64,000 nucleotides of DNA from contig JAJACP010000007.1 of assembly GCA_022601445.1 (NCBI GenBank), forward strand, positions 1 through 64,000. The letters are read 5' to 3'. The first letter of the stretch is position 1. The number at the start of each line of letters is the position of its first letter. The notes beneath the pieces were generated by a model. That model was not told the origin of the DNA, made no database searches, and was given only the letters and a program-made list of their open reading frames with translations. Positions 17,179-26,806 of this stretch are shown piece by piece. The position numbers were made by a program, and so were the translations under genes. Source of the stretch: Chlamydiales bacterium. GTDB taxonomy: Bacteria > Chlamydiota > Chlamydiia > Chlamydiales > JAAKFR01.

Positions 17179-18342
17179 ATGTTTAAGCGACAGATGAGCA
17201 AAGAACTCAAGTTTATGGCTAAACAGTACCCCGTGGTTACAGTGACTGGACCAAGACAGTCGGGCAAAACAACTCTTGTCCGAGACGTTTTCCCAGAAAA
17301 GCCTTATGCAAACTTAGAGTCTCTGCGTACAAGCGAATTGGTTGAAGCAGATCCCATCGGTTTTCTTGATCGCTATCCTAATGGAGCTATTTTAGATGAA
17401 ATTCAGCGCTTTCCCAACTTACTGTCTGAAATTCAAGTGCGAGTAGATGAGTCTGAGGATAAAGGGATCTTCATTCTTACAGGAAGTCATCAAGTTGGAT
17501 TACGAGGTGTCATAGCACAATCTCTCGCTGGACGTACTGCAATATTACATTTATTGCCTCTAAGTATTCAGGAACTGAATGATGAAGGGCTCGAATTCAC
17601 CTTAGACGAAATAATGCATTTAGGGGGGTTCCCAAGAATCCACAAGAATCGATTAAATCCTAGCAAAGCGTATGGGAATTATGTGCAAACTTATCTCGAA
17701 AGAGATTTGCGCCAAATGATAGAGGTTAAAAACCTACAACTGTTTCAAAAGTTTTTAAAATTATGTGCAGGGCGAATTGGGCAGATTTTCAAAAAGGAAA
17801 ATTTAGCAAATGAAGTAGGAGTTGCCGGAAATACCATCGCACATTGGCTCTCAATCTTAGAGGCTTCTCACATTATTTTTCTTTTACCCCCATATTTTGA
17901 AAACTTTGGTAAACGGACGATCAAATCGCCCAAGCTCTATTTTTGCGATGTAGGTTTAGCTGCTTATTTACTAGGCATTGAAGAGATATCCCAAATTGAA
18001 AGAGATCCTCTTAGGGGTAGTTTAGTTGAAAACTTGGTTATTTTAGAGCTGATAAAAGCAAGATGGAACCAAGGATTTGAGCATCGTCTCTTTTTCTACA
18101 GAGATTCTCATCACAATGAAATTGATGTGCTTTTTCAGCGTGGCCATGATCTTGTGCCTATCAAAATTAAATCAGCAAAAACATTTAACCTCTCTTTTTT
18201 GAAGGGATTCTCATCATTTAAAGACTTGGCAGGTGACCGGTGCCAAAATCCGACATTAATTTATTCGGGGCAAGATGAATTGAAAGTTAAAGATGTTCAA
18301 TTACTCCACTTTTCTCACGCAGCTCAGGCGTTAACAGGTTGA
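17179..18342 (+). CDS. AAA-family ATPase with DUF4143 C-terminus (copy 2), nuclease motif altered
   Basis: 387 residues, clearly paralogous to the protein at 3425. Walker A GPRQSGKT and Walker B GAILDEIQ are intact, as is FILTGSHQ. A winged-helix-like segment (FKKENLANEVGVAGNTIAHWLSILE) precedes the C-terminal part. In that part the pattern NEIDVLFQRG...PIKIKS has Lys where copy 1 and the family consensus have Glu (codon 18163-18165), so a PD-(D/E)xK nuclease activity may be lost. The ATG at 17179 is preferred over the GTG two codons earlier, with AAGGG before it. It lies in an insertion between hemE and mfd, which are adjacent in Chlamydia (from memory). The role of this family is not established. 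Confidence 0.86.
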   Translation: MFKRQMSKELKFMAKQYPVVTVTGPRQSGKTTLVRDVFPEKPYANLESLRTSELVEADPIGFLDRYPNGAILDEIQRFPNLLSEIQVRVDESEDKGIFILTGSHQVGLRGVIAQSLAGRTAILHLLPLSIQELNDEGLEFTLDEIMHLGGFPRIHKNRLNPSKAYGNYVQTYLERDLRQMIEVKNLQLFQKFLKLCAGRIGQIFKKENLANEVGVAGNTIAHWLSILEASHIIFLLPPYFENFGKRTIKSPKLYFCDVGLAAYLLGIEEISQIERDPLRGSLVENLVILELIKARWNQGFEHRLFFYRDSHHNEIDVLFQRGHDLVPIKIKSAKTFNLSFLKGFSSFKDLAGDRCQNPTLIYSGQDELKVKDVQLLHFSHAAQALTG

Positions 18343-18456
18343 ATCTTCTTGGGAGTGTTACTGCAAAACCCCCTTTTTGTAGGTCGAGCAGGTAATAAAT
18401 TATTTTATTTTCTTTGTGTTCTTATCTGGGAGCTAAAATAAAACAATAACTTTAAT

Positions 18457-18485
18457 TTAATTAAATAATAGTTAGCTGTTATAAT
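18457..18485 (+). promoter_or_regulatory. Candidate promoter of the three-gene accessory cluster
   Basis: TTAATT, a 17-base spacer and a perfect TATAAT lie 29 bases before the start codon at 18515, within a very AT-rich stretch. Confidence 0.45.
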
Positions 18486-18514
18486 TTTATTGTTATATAT
18501 AAATGGGAGGGAAT

Positions 18515-18937
18515 ATGTTGCCAGTAACAACAAAAGGTGAATTAACAGATAGATTAGAAAGCGCTAGTGGAGCAAGCGGCTCCTTTGTAGGCCGGGATAT
18601 AGATATGATAAGCGCAGGTGTGAGAATTGGAGTATGTATCGGTGCAATTGGATTACTTGGAGCATGGTTAGGAATCATGTTTGTAGCTGCGGGTTATCCA
18701 GGGCTAACTCCTGCTATTATGGGTACGACTACGACAGGAGCTAGCGTGGCGCTGTATAGCTTTGGGATGGCGAGCATTCTTGGATATTTTTTATACAGAG
18801 AAGCCACGATCCCGCTAACTTTTGAGCAGGTCCAAGAGCTTTTGCAAGAAGAGAAAAGGCACAATAAATCTGCATTATGGATGATAGAATGGCTGGAGCG
18901 CTCTTACCAAGTAGAGCTGAAGGGGAGCGCTGACTAG
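18515..18937 (+). CDS. Inc-like membrane protein candidate
   Basis: 140 residues. The start at 18515 has a strong ribosome site (GGGAGGG, 4 bases before the ATG). A polar N-terminus of about 34 residues is followed by two closely spaced hydrophobic stretches (about 35-60 and 67-94), then a charged helical tail with VQELLQEEKRHNKSALWMIEW. A paired hydrophobic hairpin in a small protein is the hallmark used to predict chlamydial inclusion-membrane (Inc) proteins, so a type III-secreted membrane protein is possible. No known family recognised. First gene of a rightward cluster of three; the third protein shares a similar LLQEE motif after its hydrophobic part. Confidence 0.7.
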   Translation: MLPVTTKGELTDRLESASGASGSFVGRDIDMISAGVRIGVCIGAIGLLGAWLGIMFVAAGYPGLTPAIMGTTTTGASVALYSFGMASILGYFLYREATIPLTFEQVQELLQEEKRHNKSALWMIEWLERSYQVELKGSAD

Positions 18938-19018
18938 TTTAAATTTTATTGATGTAAATTTTTGTTAAAGATATCCTTCGTCCTCAGTAAGGAAACTGTA
19001 TGCGAGGAGAAGGAAATC

Positions 19019-20236
19019 ATGAGCACTCAATTTCCCAGTTGCTTTAATGGCGTCTTAGACTGCCCAGTCTATTATAATGAGCAGCAGTGGGCTGTCACGA
19101 TGGTATGCAATAGAGACGACCATGCCATGTTGATCGTGGAAGGAGTCTTGGACAAGATTCAACTCTTAAAAAGAGTGCATCTTTTAGGGCCTTATTCCTA
19201 CAGTAAAGGGAAGGAGGGCCCCTCTGATCCCAGTCGAGGGTTCAAAGTGGTGCGCTATCACCGTCTTACCCCTCTTTACGGTTTTCATCGGATTGGTGTG
19301 GCTCGCGTTGATAATCAAGAAGGAAGGCGGGTCTATTATACGCACAAATCGGAAACGTGGATTAGAAGTGCAGAAAAAGTTCAACAGCTGTTAAGACAAG
19401 CTCAAGCAGAGCAAGCCAATCCCTCTGAACATCCTAGAGCCTTTTGCATCTTAGGAAGAAAGTCAAAAATAGCGCCTCCTCTTACGGCTTTTGAGGTCAC
19501 AGATCCACTTGTTGCCGCTTTGGGAAATTATCAGGGCAGCCTCTTTCAGCAACTCTGGTCTATTTCTGACGCATTGAGTAAAAAAGAGGACTCTGCCCTG
19601 AGCAATGCATTCTACTATCCTTTTGGTGGGTTAGAAAATGTTGGATACGACCTACTCATCCCTTTCATGATCGTGGTGTATGAAAATGACAAAAGGGGGG
19701 CATCGCACTACTCACTCACCTCAACATTTCCTTTTTTAAGCATCGAGCGCCCGCGAAATTATAAAGAACAGATATCTAAAGAGCGTTTTGATCAGCTTGT
19801 TGCTGCAGTCAAGGACATAGCAACCCAATCTGCTTTAGATGCATACACAAGGAATTTGTCGGATGAGGAACAGCAATTTTTCTTAGAAGTAATCGAACGT
19901 TTAAACAAAATATACGCTCAGCTAACGCAATCTGACAGGATGAATCGGATCAAAAAACAGGTGAAATCAGTGTTTGGAGTGGTAAGAGAACAACATGCCG
20001 AGCTGATCGCATCCGAAAGAATAGATGCTCTGTCTGCTGCCTGGGATGCCGATCCTATACGTGCATGTAAAGAGCTTATGCTTCACATCTATGCATCGGC
20101 TGTACTCAGAGAGCTCCCGTCAGATAATTGTTTCACATGGGCACGTGAGAAACTCACATTAATTGATGTTGAGCTGCCCGACCGTCCAACAGAAGCGCTC
20201 GTCTCAAAAACTAAATTATATCTAATCAAGGTCTAG
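19019..20236 (+). CDS. Hypothetical soluble protein, middle gene of the accessory cluster
   Basis: 405 residues from the ATG at 19019, chosen because AAGGA lies just before it; the frame is open further upstream without a better site. No membrane span or signal peptide. The N-terminal half looks like a mixed alpha/beta fold rich in aromatic residues. The C-terminal half is helical (about 250-380) and charged. I do not recognise a family or motif. Its position between two Inc-like membrane proteins suggests a secreted or membrane-associated partner, but nothing in the sequence proves it. Confidence 0.68.
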   Translation: MSTQFPSCFNGVLDCPVYYNEQQWAVTMVCNRDDHAMLIVEGVLDKIQLLKRVHLLGPYSYSKGKEGPSDPSRGFKVVRYHRLTPLYGFHRIGVARVDNQEGRRVYYTHKSETWIRSAEKVQQLLRQAQAEQANPSEHPRAFCILGRKSKIAPPLTAFEVTDPLVAALGNYQGSLFQQLWSISDALSKKEDSALSNAFYYPFGGLENVGYDLLIPFMIVVYENDKRGASHYSLTSTFPFLSIERPRNYKEQISKERFDQLVAAVKDIATQSALDAYTRNLSDEEQQFFLEVIERLNKIYAQLTQSDRMNRIKKQVKSVFGVVREQHAELIASERIDALSAAWDADPIRACKELMLHIYASAVLRELPSDNCFTWAREKLTLIDVELPDRPTEALVSKTKLYLIKV

Positions 20237-20251
20237 GTCAAGGAGGAAAAA

Positions 20252-20830
20252 ATGGCATGTTCAACGTGTTTAGGTTTCTTTTCAGAAGCAACAACGGATA
20301 TTTGGTACTTACGTAGCGATCTTCCCTCGTGTGGAAAGAAAGTAGGGCTTATGTTTTGGAGTTCCGGAGTTTATGTGGCAGCTGGAGCTGTTGCCGGAGC
20401 AGTGGAAGGGCTTATTGAAGGGCAGGAACCATTGCATGTGCTAACACATGTTGGAGTGGGAGCCGGGCTTTCATTTGTCTTAGGTTGGGCTATTGACTGT
20501 TTGACAGCTTTAGGTGTCTGGATTAGAGGTAAGTGCTGTGGAGAGAAGGGAAAGCACCGCTTTATTGTGGCCCAGCAGTTATTGCAGGAAGAGCCGGATC
20601 GGTGCAAGCACCTGGTACAGAAATGTACTTGGAAAGTAGTGAGCCTAGCTGGAGCAGTCATTATAAAGCGATTGGCACAAATTATCCTGACTTCGGTGGC
20701 TGATGAACCTTTTCTAGGTGAAAAGTTCCATGGTTGGGAAATCGCAGTGGGAGCGGGAGTCGGCGCCATTTTAGGAGCTCTAGAAGTGGGGAGCGATAAG
20801 TTGAAATATAAGGCTTTCAAAATTGATTGA
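20252..20830 (+). CDS. Membrane protein of unknown function with four hydrophobic stretches
   Basis: 192 residues with an excellent ribosome site (AAGGAGG). Hydrophobic segments at about 31-53, 63-92, 127-150 and 161-180 are Gly/Ala-rich. Cysteines are frequent (C3, C6, C27, C83, C95, C96, C118, C125). QQLLQEEPDRCKHLVQK after the second segment resembles QELLQEEKRHNKSAL in the first protein of this cluster, hinting at a common origin. It starts 15 bases after the previous stop, so the cluster is one transcript. Inc-like, no family recognised. Confidence 0.68.
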   Translation: MACSTCLGFFSEATTDIWYLRSDLPSCGKKVGLMFWSSGVYVAAGAVAGAVEGLIEGQEPLHVLTHVGVGAGLSFVLGWAIDCLTALGVWIRGKCCGEKGKHRFIVAQQLLQEEPDRCKHLVQKCTWKVVSLAGAVIIKRLAQIILTSVADEPFLGEKFHGWEIAVGAGVGAILGALEVGSDKLKYKAFKID

Positions 20831-20935
20831 GTTTCTGAACTAGCGTGATAGCCTCCGCTGGCTAAGAGTCGTCGGAGTCCTCGCCCCGTGTGCAGGATTA
20901 CCGAATTGCATCAGCTCGTTCATGTGCGCCTTCAG

Positions 20936-23900
20936 TCAGGGCTTAATAGGAAAATTCTCTTTTAGGGCGTTGATTAGCACTTGCTCGAGTTCTTGAGGTG
21001 TCTTGGGAACGCGCACCACCATCTTTTTGCTGATCTTATTCTTCTTCCCGTGTGACTGCTCCGCAATAAAAACAAGCTTTGTCATTTTGAGGAGTGTAAA
21101 GCTGTTGCGCGCAGCAAAAATACGCAGACGGCTTAAGCAGCGGAGCCACTCCACCTCGGGAGGCAACGGCCCAAAACGGTCGCGCACTTCCTCAATGATT
21201 AAGTCCACCTCTTCTCCATCTTCTGCATCGCCGAGCCGCTGATACAGATCCATCCGCAAGGAGGTCTCATTGATGTAGTCATCAGGTAGCCTAGCATCAA
21301 AAGGAAACTCCACTTTGACCTCATGGTAGAACAGGGGAGTCTCTTTTTTCTGAAGAGCAGTGACAGTTTTTTTGAGCAACTTGCAGTAGAGCTGGAATCC
21401 AATTGCTGCCACATGCCCCGACTGCTCGGTGCCGAGAATGTTGCCAGCCCCACGGATCTCCAAGTCGTGCATGGCAATTTTCATTCCATTGCCCCCTTGA
21501 GTGAGCGCAGAGAGTCGTTTGCGAGAGAGCTCACTCAACTCTTTAGTGCTAGGAACCATAAAGTAGCAGTAGGCTTTTCGATTCCATCTACCTACGCGGC
21601 CACGCATCTGGTAGAGGTCGGCCAGACCAAAGCGATCGGCTCGATCAATCAAAATAGTATTAGCACGCGGAATGTCAATGCCGTTTTCAATGATGGAGGT
21701 GGCAACCAGGATATCTGCCTGACCTGACTTAAAGGCGTGGAAGACAAGATCAAGTTCCTGCGCGCTCATCTGTCCATGGCCGACAACAATCCGGGCACCG
21801 GGAAGCAGGGTGCGCACTTTGTCGGCCATCTTATAAATGGTCTCCACGCGGTTATGCACGACATAAGCTTGCCCATCCCGTGCCAACTCGCGCATGAGCG
21901 CGTTTTTGATCAGCTCGTCTGAGGAGGCGCACACAACCGACTGAATGGGCAGACGGTCTTCAGGAGGAGTATTAATGACAGACAGATCACGGGCGCCAAC
22001 CAGAGACATGTATAGAGTGCGTGGGATGGGCGTGGCCGAGAGAGTGAGACAGTCAACCTCACTGCGAATTTTTTTGAGATGCTCTTTGGCACGCACACCA
22101 AATCGCTGCTCTTCATCGATGATCACAAGACCGAGATTGTGAAAGGCAACATCTTTACTTACAATACGGTGGGTGCCAATGAGAATGTCGACTTTCCCTT
22201 CACCGGCCTCAACTAAGGTTTGCTTGAGCTCTTTGGGCTTACGGAAGCGGGAGATATGAGCGATCCTAATGGGAAAGCCGCTCATCCGATCACAGAATGT
22301 TTCATAATGTTGCAACGCCAGCATGGTGGTCGGGACCAAAACGGCAACCTGTTTCCCTCCATCTACCACGGTTTTAAATGCGGCGCGCATGGCTACCTCT
22401 GTTTTTCCATATCCAACATCTCCACAGACGAGCCTGTCCATTGACTGGGCGCCTTGCATGTCACTTTGAATCTGTTGGATAGCGAGGAGTTGATCGGGTG
22501 TTTCGACGTAGGGAAATTCGTCACCAAACTGGAGTGTAAGGTCGCTGTCAGGGGGATACGCTTCGCCCCCTTTGATGACTCGCTCCGCTTGCAGTTTAAG
22601 GAGATCGTTGGCGTAGCCGATAATCGCTTGTTGGGTCCGTTCACGTGACCGTTGCCACCGGGAGCTGCCAAGCGTGTGAAATTCGGGAGGCGTGTCGGTG
22701 GCGCCGATGTATTTGGAAATGAGGTTGGCATTTTCCATCGGCACATAGAGCTTCCCTCCCTGCGCATACTCGACGAGCATAAATTCGGTCTCGACACCAA
22801 GATGATTGGGGCGTCGCTCAATCCCTAAAAAGCGGCCAATCCCACTGTTCATGTGGACAACAGCCTCTCCAGGCGTGAGAGAGAGGGTCTCTGTCGGGAC
22901 AGTATGGTAGTGGGTTCTTTGCTTCTGTCGCCGTACTTTATAGCGGTGGGTCAGCTCGGCTGTGGGAATGAGGGCCAAAGGGGGCTCCTCGAGAACAAAA
23001 CCGGTGCTTAAATACCCTTTTTCAAAGTGTGGAGTGAGGGTGGGGTCCATTCTTTTTAAGAAGGTACCCTTTTCAGACTCGTTTTGACACACAAAGTGGA
23101 GAGAGGCGATCCCGTCGAGCCCTTGGAGGGGATCTTCTTGGTTTAGAGAGAAGAAGGGGTGGTGCCAACGGTGTGCAGCGATGGTGTGATTAAAACACTC
23201 AAAGGTCACTTTTTGGGGAGGCGCTTGGGTTGAGTAAGGGTTGTGGGTGCGCTCGAGAAGCTTGACTGCGCTAATCTCTTCTAGAGCGGTTTCAGCAAAG
23301 TAGAGTTTTTGAAGCGGGTCGGTCTGCTCTAAAAGCTCATCTAAAGTGGCAAAGGAGCGGGTTTTGGCGCCTGCCATCCCTTTGGAGGCGACATATTTTT
23401 CCTCAAGCTCTTGAATGTCATCAAAAACAACGATCGTGTTGGGTCCTAAGTAATCAAAGAGCGTAGCTAGATTTTTTTCTTCGGCAAGCAGCTCGAGCTC
23501 TTCACCAGGTGTGATCACAATCTCTTCAACTTTACCAACAGACGTTTGACTAATCGGATCATATTTCCGGATGGAGGCAATCTCGTCATCCCAAAATTCA
23601 ATCCGAAATGGGTCGGGGGAATTCACGGGAAAGATGTCGATTATTCCTCCACGGACAGCAAATTCTCCCTTATCGGCAGCAACAGCTCTTCGATGGTAGC
23701 CCATCTCGCTTAAGTGGTCGGGAAGTAGCTCAAAGGGCACTTCGCTCCCTTTTTTCAAAATCAGGTGGAGCCTTTCCAATCGTTCTGGAGGAAGTAGTTT
23801 TTGCAAAACAGCTTGTAGTGTAGAAACGATCAGCTGAGGAGAGTCGCTCTCTTGAATGGCGCGCAAAATGCGATACCGTTCTCCAACGATATCAGGACTG

Positions 23901-24163
23901 GGAGGAATCTCTTCGGAGGGAAGCGACTCCCACGCCGGAAATTCCATAGGGACGTGATCAGAAAAGTAGGGAAGATTGTCAAAGAGTTGGCTATGCGTTG
24001 TTAAAATGACAAGGTGCTTACCCGTCGCTTGCTGGATTAGAGCCGTAAGCAATGCCTTGGGCGACTCCCACAGCTCCTCGATAACAAGAGTGGCTCCCGA
24101 GCACGCCCACTCCTTAAAATCCTTGAGTTTGGGGTTTTCTAAGTAGCTTTCTGCTCGATCCAT
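20936..24163 (-). CDS. mfd: Transcription-repair coupling factor
   Basis: 1075 residues. It removes stalled RNA polymerase from damaged DNA and recruits UvrA. Visible parts: an N-terminal UvrB-like region, the RNA-polymerase interaction domain around [18 protein letters not shown], a RecG-like translocase with Walker [16 protein letters not shown], box [10 protein letters not shown] and [11 protein letters not shown], helicase motif [10 protein letters not shown], and a C-terminal regulatory domain. It overlaps the 3' end of alaS by 25 bases, the same pairing as in Chlamydia. It lacks part of the usual N-terminus compared with E. coli (1148 residues). Confidence 0.95.
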   Translation of the reverse strand: MDRAESYLENPKLKDFKEWACSGATLVIEELWESPKALLTALIQQATGKHLVILTTHSQLFDNLPYFSDHVPMEFPAWESLPSEEIPPSPDIVGERYRILRAIQESDSPQLIVSTLQAVLQKLLPPERLERLHLILKKGSEVPFELLPDHLSEMGYHRRAVAADKGEFAVRGGIIDIFPVNSPDPFRIEFWDDEIASIRKYDPISQTSVGKVEEIVITPGEELELLAEEKNLATLFDYLGPNTIVVFDDIQELEEKYVASKGMAGAKTRSFATLDELLEQTDPLQKLYFAETALEEISAVKLLERTHNPYSTQAPPQKVTFECFNHTIAAHRWHHPFFSLNQEDPLQGLDGIASLHFVCQNESEKGTFLKRMDPTLTPHFEKGYLSTGFVLEEPPLALIPTAELTHRYKVRRQKQRTHYHTVPTETLSLTPGEAVVHMNSGIGRFLGIERRPNHLGVETEFMLVEYAQGGKLYVPMENANLISKYIGATDTPPEFHTLGSSRWQRSRERTQQAIIGYANDLLKLQAERVIKGGEAYPPDSDLTLQFGDEFPYVETPDQLLAIQQIQSDMQGAQSMDRLVCGDVGYGKTEVAMRAAFKTVVDGGKQVAVLVPTTMLALQHYETFCDRMSGFPIRIAHISRFRKPKELKQTLVEAGEGKVDILIGTHRIVSKDVAFHNLGLVIIDEEQRFGVRAKEHLKKIRSEVDCLTLSATPIPRTLYMSLVGARDLSVINTPPEDRLPIQSVVCASSDELIKNALMRELARDGQAYVVHNRVETIYKMADKVRTLLPGARIVVGHGQMSAQELDLVFHAFKSGQADILVATSIIENGIDIPRANTILIDRADRFGLADLYQMRGRVGRWNRKAYCYFMVPSTKELSELSRKRLSALTQGGNGMKIAMHDLEIRGAGNILGTEQSGHVAAIGFQLYCKLLKKTVTALQKKETPLFYHEVKVEFPFDARLPDDYINETSLRMDLYQRLGDAEDGEEVDLIIEEVRDRFGPLPPEVEWLRCLSRLRIFAARNSFTLLKMTKLVFIAEQSHGKKNKISKKMVVRVPKTPQELEQVLINALKENFPIKP

Positions 24164-26700
24164 TGACGGGCTGCCTCTAATGCTTCTGGTATTTTTTCAA
24201 GATGGGTTCCGCCCCCTTGTGCGCTTCCTGCTTTTCCGCCTCCTTTTCCACCCAAGAGCGGAGAGATCTCTTTCAGAAGAGCGTGTGCATGAACTCCTTT
24301 GCCTACAAGATCGTCCGATACGCGCACAATCAAAGTGCACTTATCCTCTTGCTTACCGATTAGAAGCAGAACAAGCGAGGGCACCTTGGCCATCAAGATC
24401 TCAGCGCACTCTTTAAGCTCTTTAGGATCAAGAGTGGCCGCATGAGCCAGGTAGTCGATCGATCCCACTTTTTGAAGGTGGTCCAAGAAATTCTCTACTT
24501 CAACAGCCAGAAGCTCTTTTTTGACATAGCTGAGCTCTAAAAGGAGCGCTTTTTTCTCGTCGATCTGCTCTTCGATCTGCTTGGCAAGAGTCTGTTCTTT
24601 TTGCCGCACTAAATGGTCGGCCTCTTCTCCTGTAATCGCTTCGATGCGACGCACACCTGCCGCGATACTTCCCTCTTTGGCAATCCGGAAATAGCCGATC
24701 GTTCCTGTTTGATTGGTGTGTGTGCCCCCACAGAGCTCTTTAGACTCTTCGATGTCGACAACGCGCACAACGTTGCCATACTTCTCTCCAAAAAACTGCT
24801 TGATTTCCTGCTTTTTTTGAACCTCAGCAAAAGTGAGCTCATAGCTATGTATAGGACGGTTTTCACGAATTTTTTCATTCACAAGCGCTTCAATTTTTAC
24901 CACTTCGTCCTCGGTAAGCGCCTTGTGATGGCTGAAATCGAAACGGAGGCGTGTGGGGTCTACAACGGAACCGGCTTGACGTACGTGCGGACCTAAAATC
25001 CGTTGTAGCGCCCAGTGTAGAAGGTGGGTCGCGGTATGATTGTTGGCTATTTTCTGCCTGCGCAGAGGCTCAACAGAAGCGGTAATCTGGTCGCCGACAT
25101 GGAGCTCACCCTCTTGTTGTACACCGTGATGTGTGATGACATCGGTAAAAGGAGTTTGGCAGTCGGTTACATTAAAGCGGCTGCCGTTTCGCGTGAGTAG
25201 CCCTTGGTCGCCCACCTGACCTCCCTTTTCTGCATAAAAGGGAGTTTTGTCGAGCAATACCACCCCCTCTTCGCCCGGATGTAGAGCGGAGACCTCTTTT
25301 CCAGCGCGCATTAAACCGAGTACAACAGCATCGGCTGTGAGCTGCTGGTAGCCCACAAATTCACTGGCGGCAAAGGCCTCAAAGGCTGATTCTTCGGCCA
25401 TCTGCTCCGTTGTTTTTCTAGCGCCCCGCGACCGCTCTTTGGCTTCATGTTCTAGTTCCTCAAATCTGCGGATATCGACAGAGAGGTGGGCATCTTTGGC
25501 TAAGAGGAGAATCTCCTCAAGTGGAAGGCCGTACGTATCTTTGAGTTTAAAGGCGTCGTCACCTGAAATTTGACCTGAGGTGGCCGAGGCGTCGATGATC
25601 TGATTGAGGATATTGCCTCCACGCGCAAGAGTGCGCAAAAAGCCCTCTTCTTCAAGCGTAAGAATTTCTTTGATTCGCTCTTGCGAGGTGATCAGTTCGG
25701 GAAAATCATCTCCCATCTTCTCTATCAAACAGGGGAGGAGTTTGGCTAAAAAGGGCTTGTCCAGCCCAAGCTGACGGCCGTAGCGCACCGCACGCCTTAA
25801 TACTTTACGGAGCACATATCCTCTGTCGAGATTACTCGGCTGCACACCGTCAGCAATGGCAAACGATAAAGAGCGCATATGATCAGCGATTACCCTAAAA
25901 GCAGGCTCGCGGTTGTAACTCTTGCCACTAATCCGCTCTACCTCTGCAATCAGGGAGCGGAGGATATCGGTCTCGAAAAGAGTATCTACACCCATTTTAA
26001 GGGCGACAACCCGCTCTAGGCCTGCGCCTGTATCGACAGATTTTTTTGGTAGCGGGCGCATCTCACCCGAAGCGTCCCGATTAAACTCCATGAAAACCAG
26101 GTTCCAAAATTCAATAAAGCGCTCTCCATCAATATCTTCAGCGGGACTACGGGCAGAGCCGTAATCAGGGCCTCGATCAAAATAGAGCTCAGAACAGGGG
26201 CCGCACGGACCGGTGTCGCCCATTGCCCAGAAGTTATCAACCTCGCCCATGCGCACAATCCGCTCTTCAGGGAGATACGTTTTCCAGAGCTCAAACGACT
26301 CATCATCTTCATGGAAAACGGTTCCCCAAAGATCTTTGGGATCGAATCCGAATACATTGAGCGTCACCTCCCAAGCAAAATCAATGGCTTCACGCTTGAA
26401 ATAGTCACCAAAAGAGAAGTTGCCGAGCATCTCAAAAAAGGTGAGGTGGCGGCTTGTGTGCCCCACATTTTCTAAATCGTTGTGTTTGCCGCCCACGCGA
26501 ACGCACTTTTGGGAGGTGCTCGCTTTGACATAATCGCGTGCGCTGTGTCCTAAAAAAACATCTTTAAACTGGTTCATTCCCGCATTGATGAAGAGAAGCG
26601 TTGGGTCGTCATGTGGGATGACAGGAGAGGAGGGGACCTGTGTGTGTCCTTTATCTTTGAAGTACTGCAGGAAGCGACGGCGGATATCTTGGCTGATCAT
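24139..26700 (-). CDS. alaS: Alanyl-tRNA synthetase
   Basis: 853 residues. It charges tRNA-Ala. The N-terminal class II catalytic domain begins with [13 protein letters not shown] and has [15 protein letters not shown]. The editing domain has the zinc-binding HTATHLLH and CGGTH motifs. The C-Ala domain ends with [12 protein letters not shown]. No frameshift seen. It is first in a leftward pair with mfd and diverges from tkt. Confidence 0.96.
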   Translation of the reverse strand: MISQDIRRRFLQYFKDKGHTQVPSSPVIPHDDPTLLFINAGMNQFKDVFLGHSARDYVKASTSQKCVRVGGKHNDLENVGHTSRHLTFFEMLGNFSFGDYFKREAIDFAWEVTLNVFGFDPKDLWGTVFHEDDESFELWKTYLPEERIVRMGEVDNFWAMGDTGPCGPCSELYFDRGPDYGSARSPAEDIDGERFIEFWNLVFMEFNRDASGEMRPLPKKSVDTGAGLERVVALKMGVDTLFETDILRSLIAEVERISGKSYNREPAFRVIADHMRSLSFAIADGVQPSNLDRGYVLRKVLRRAVRYGRQLGLDKPFLAKLLPCLIEKMGDDFPELITSQERIKEILTLEEEGFLRTLARGGNILNQIIDASATSGQISGDDAFKLKDTYGLPLEEILLLAKDAHLSVDIRRFEELEHEAKERSRGARKTTEQMAEESAFEAFAASEFVGYQQLTADAVVLGLMRAGKEVSALHPGEEGVVLLDKTPFYAEKGGQVGDQGLLTRNGSRFNVTDCQTPFTDVITHHGVQQEGELHVGDQITASVEPLRRQKIANNHTATHLLHWALQRILGPHVRQAGSVVDPTRLRFDFSHHKALTEDEVVKIEALVNEKIRENRPIHSYELTFAEVQKKQEIKQFFGEKYGNVVRVVDIEESKELCGGTHTNQTGTIGYFRIAKEGSIAAGVRRIEAITGEEADHLVRQKEQTLAKQIEEQIDEKKALLLELSYVKKELLAVEVENFLDHLQKVGSIDYLAHAATLDPKELKECAEILMAKVPSLVLLLIGKQEDKCTLIVRVSDDLVGKGVHAHALLKEISPLLGGKGGGKAGSAQGGGTHLEKIPEALEAARQWIEQKAT

Positions 26701-26744
26701 TTGGCACCAATCATTGTGAAAAAAAGGAGAATGGTAGCATGCAC

Positions 26745-26774
26745 TTGAGATTTTTTCTACGTCCGCGTTAGACT
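26745..26774 (+). promoter_or_regulatory. Candidate promoter of tkt
   Basis: TTGAGA, an 18-base spacer and TAGACT, 32 bases before the tkt start codon, in the divergent region with alaS. Confidence 0.35.
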
Positions 26775-26806
26775 GCTCACATTCGAATCACAAATTAGGC
26801 TGAAAA

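Noticed and set aside
17173-20935. Insertion sequence or prophage as source of the hemE-mfd insertion
   Set aside because: No transposase, integrase, terminal repeat pair or target duplication was found at the edges.
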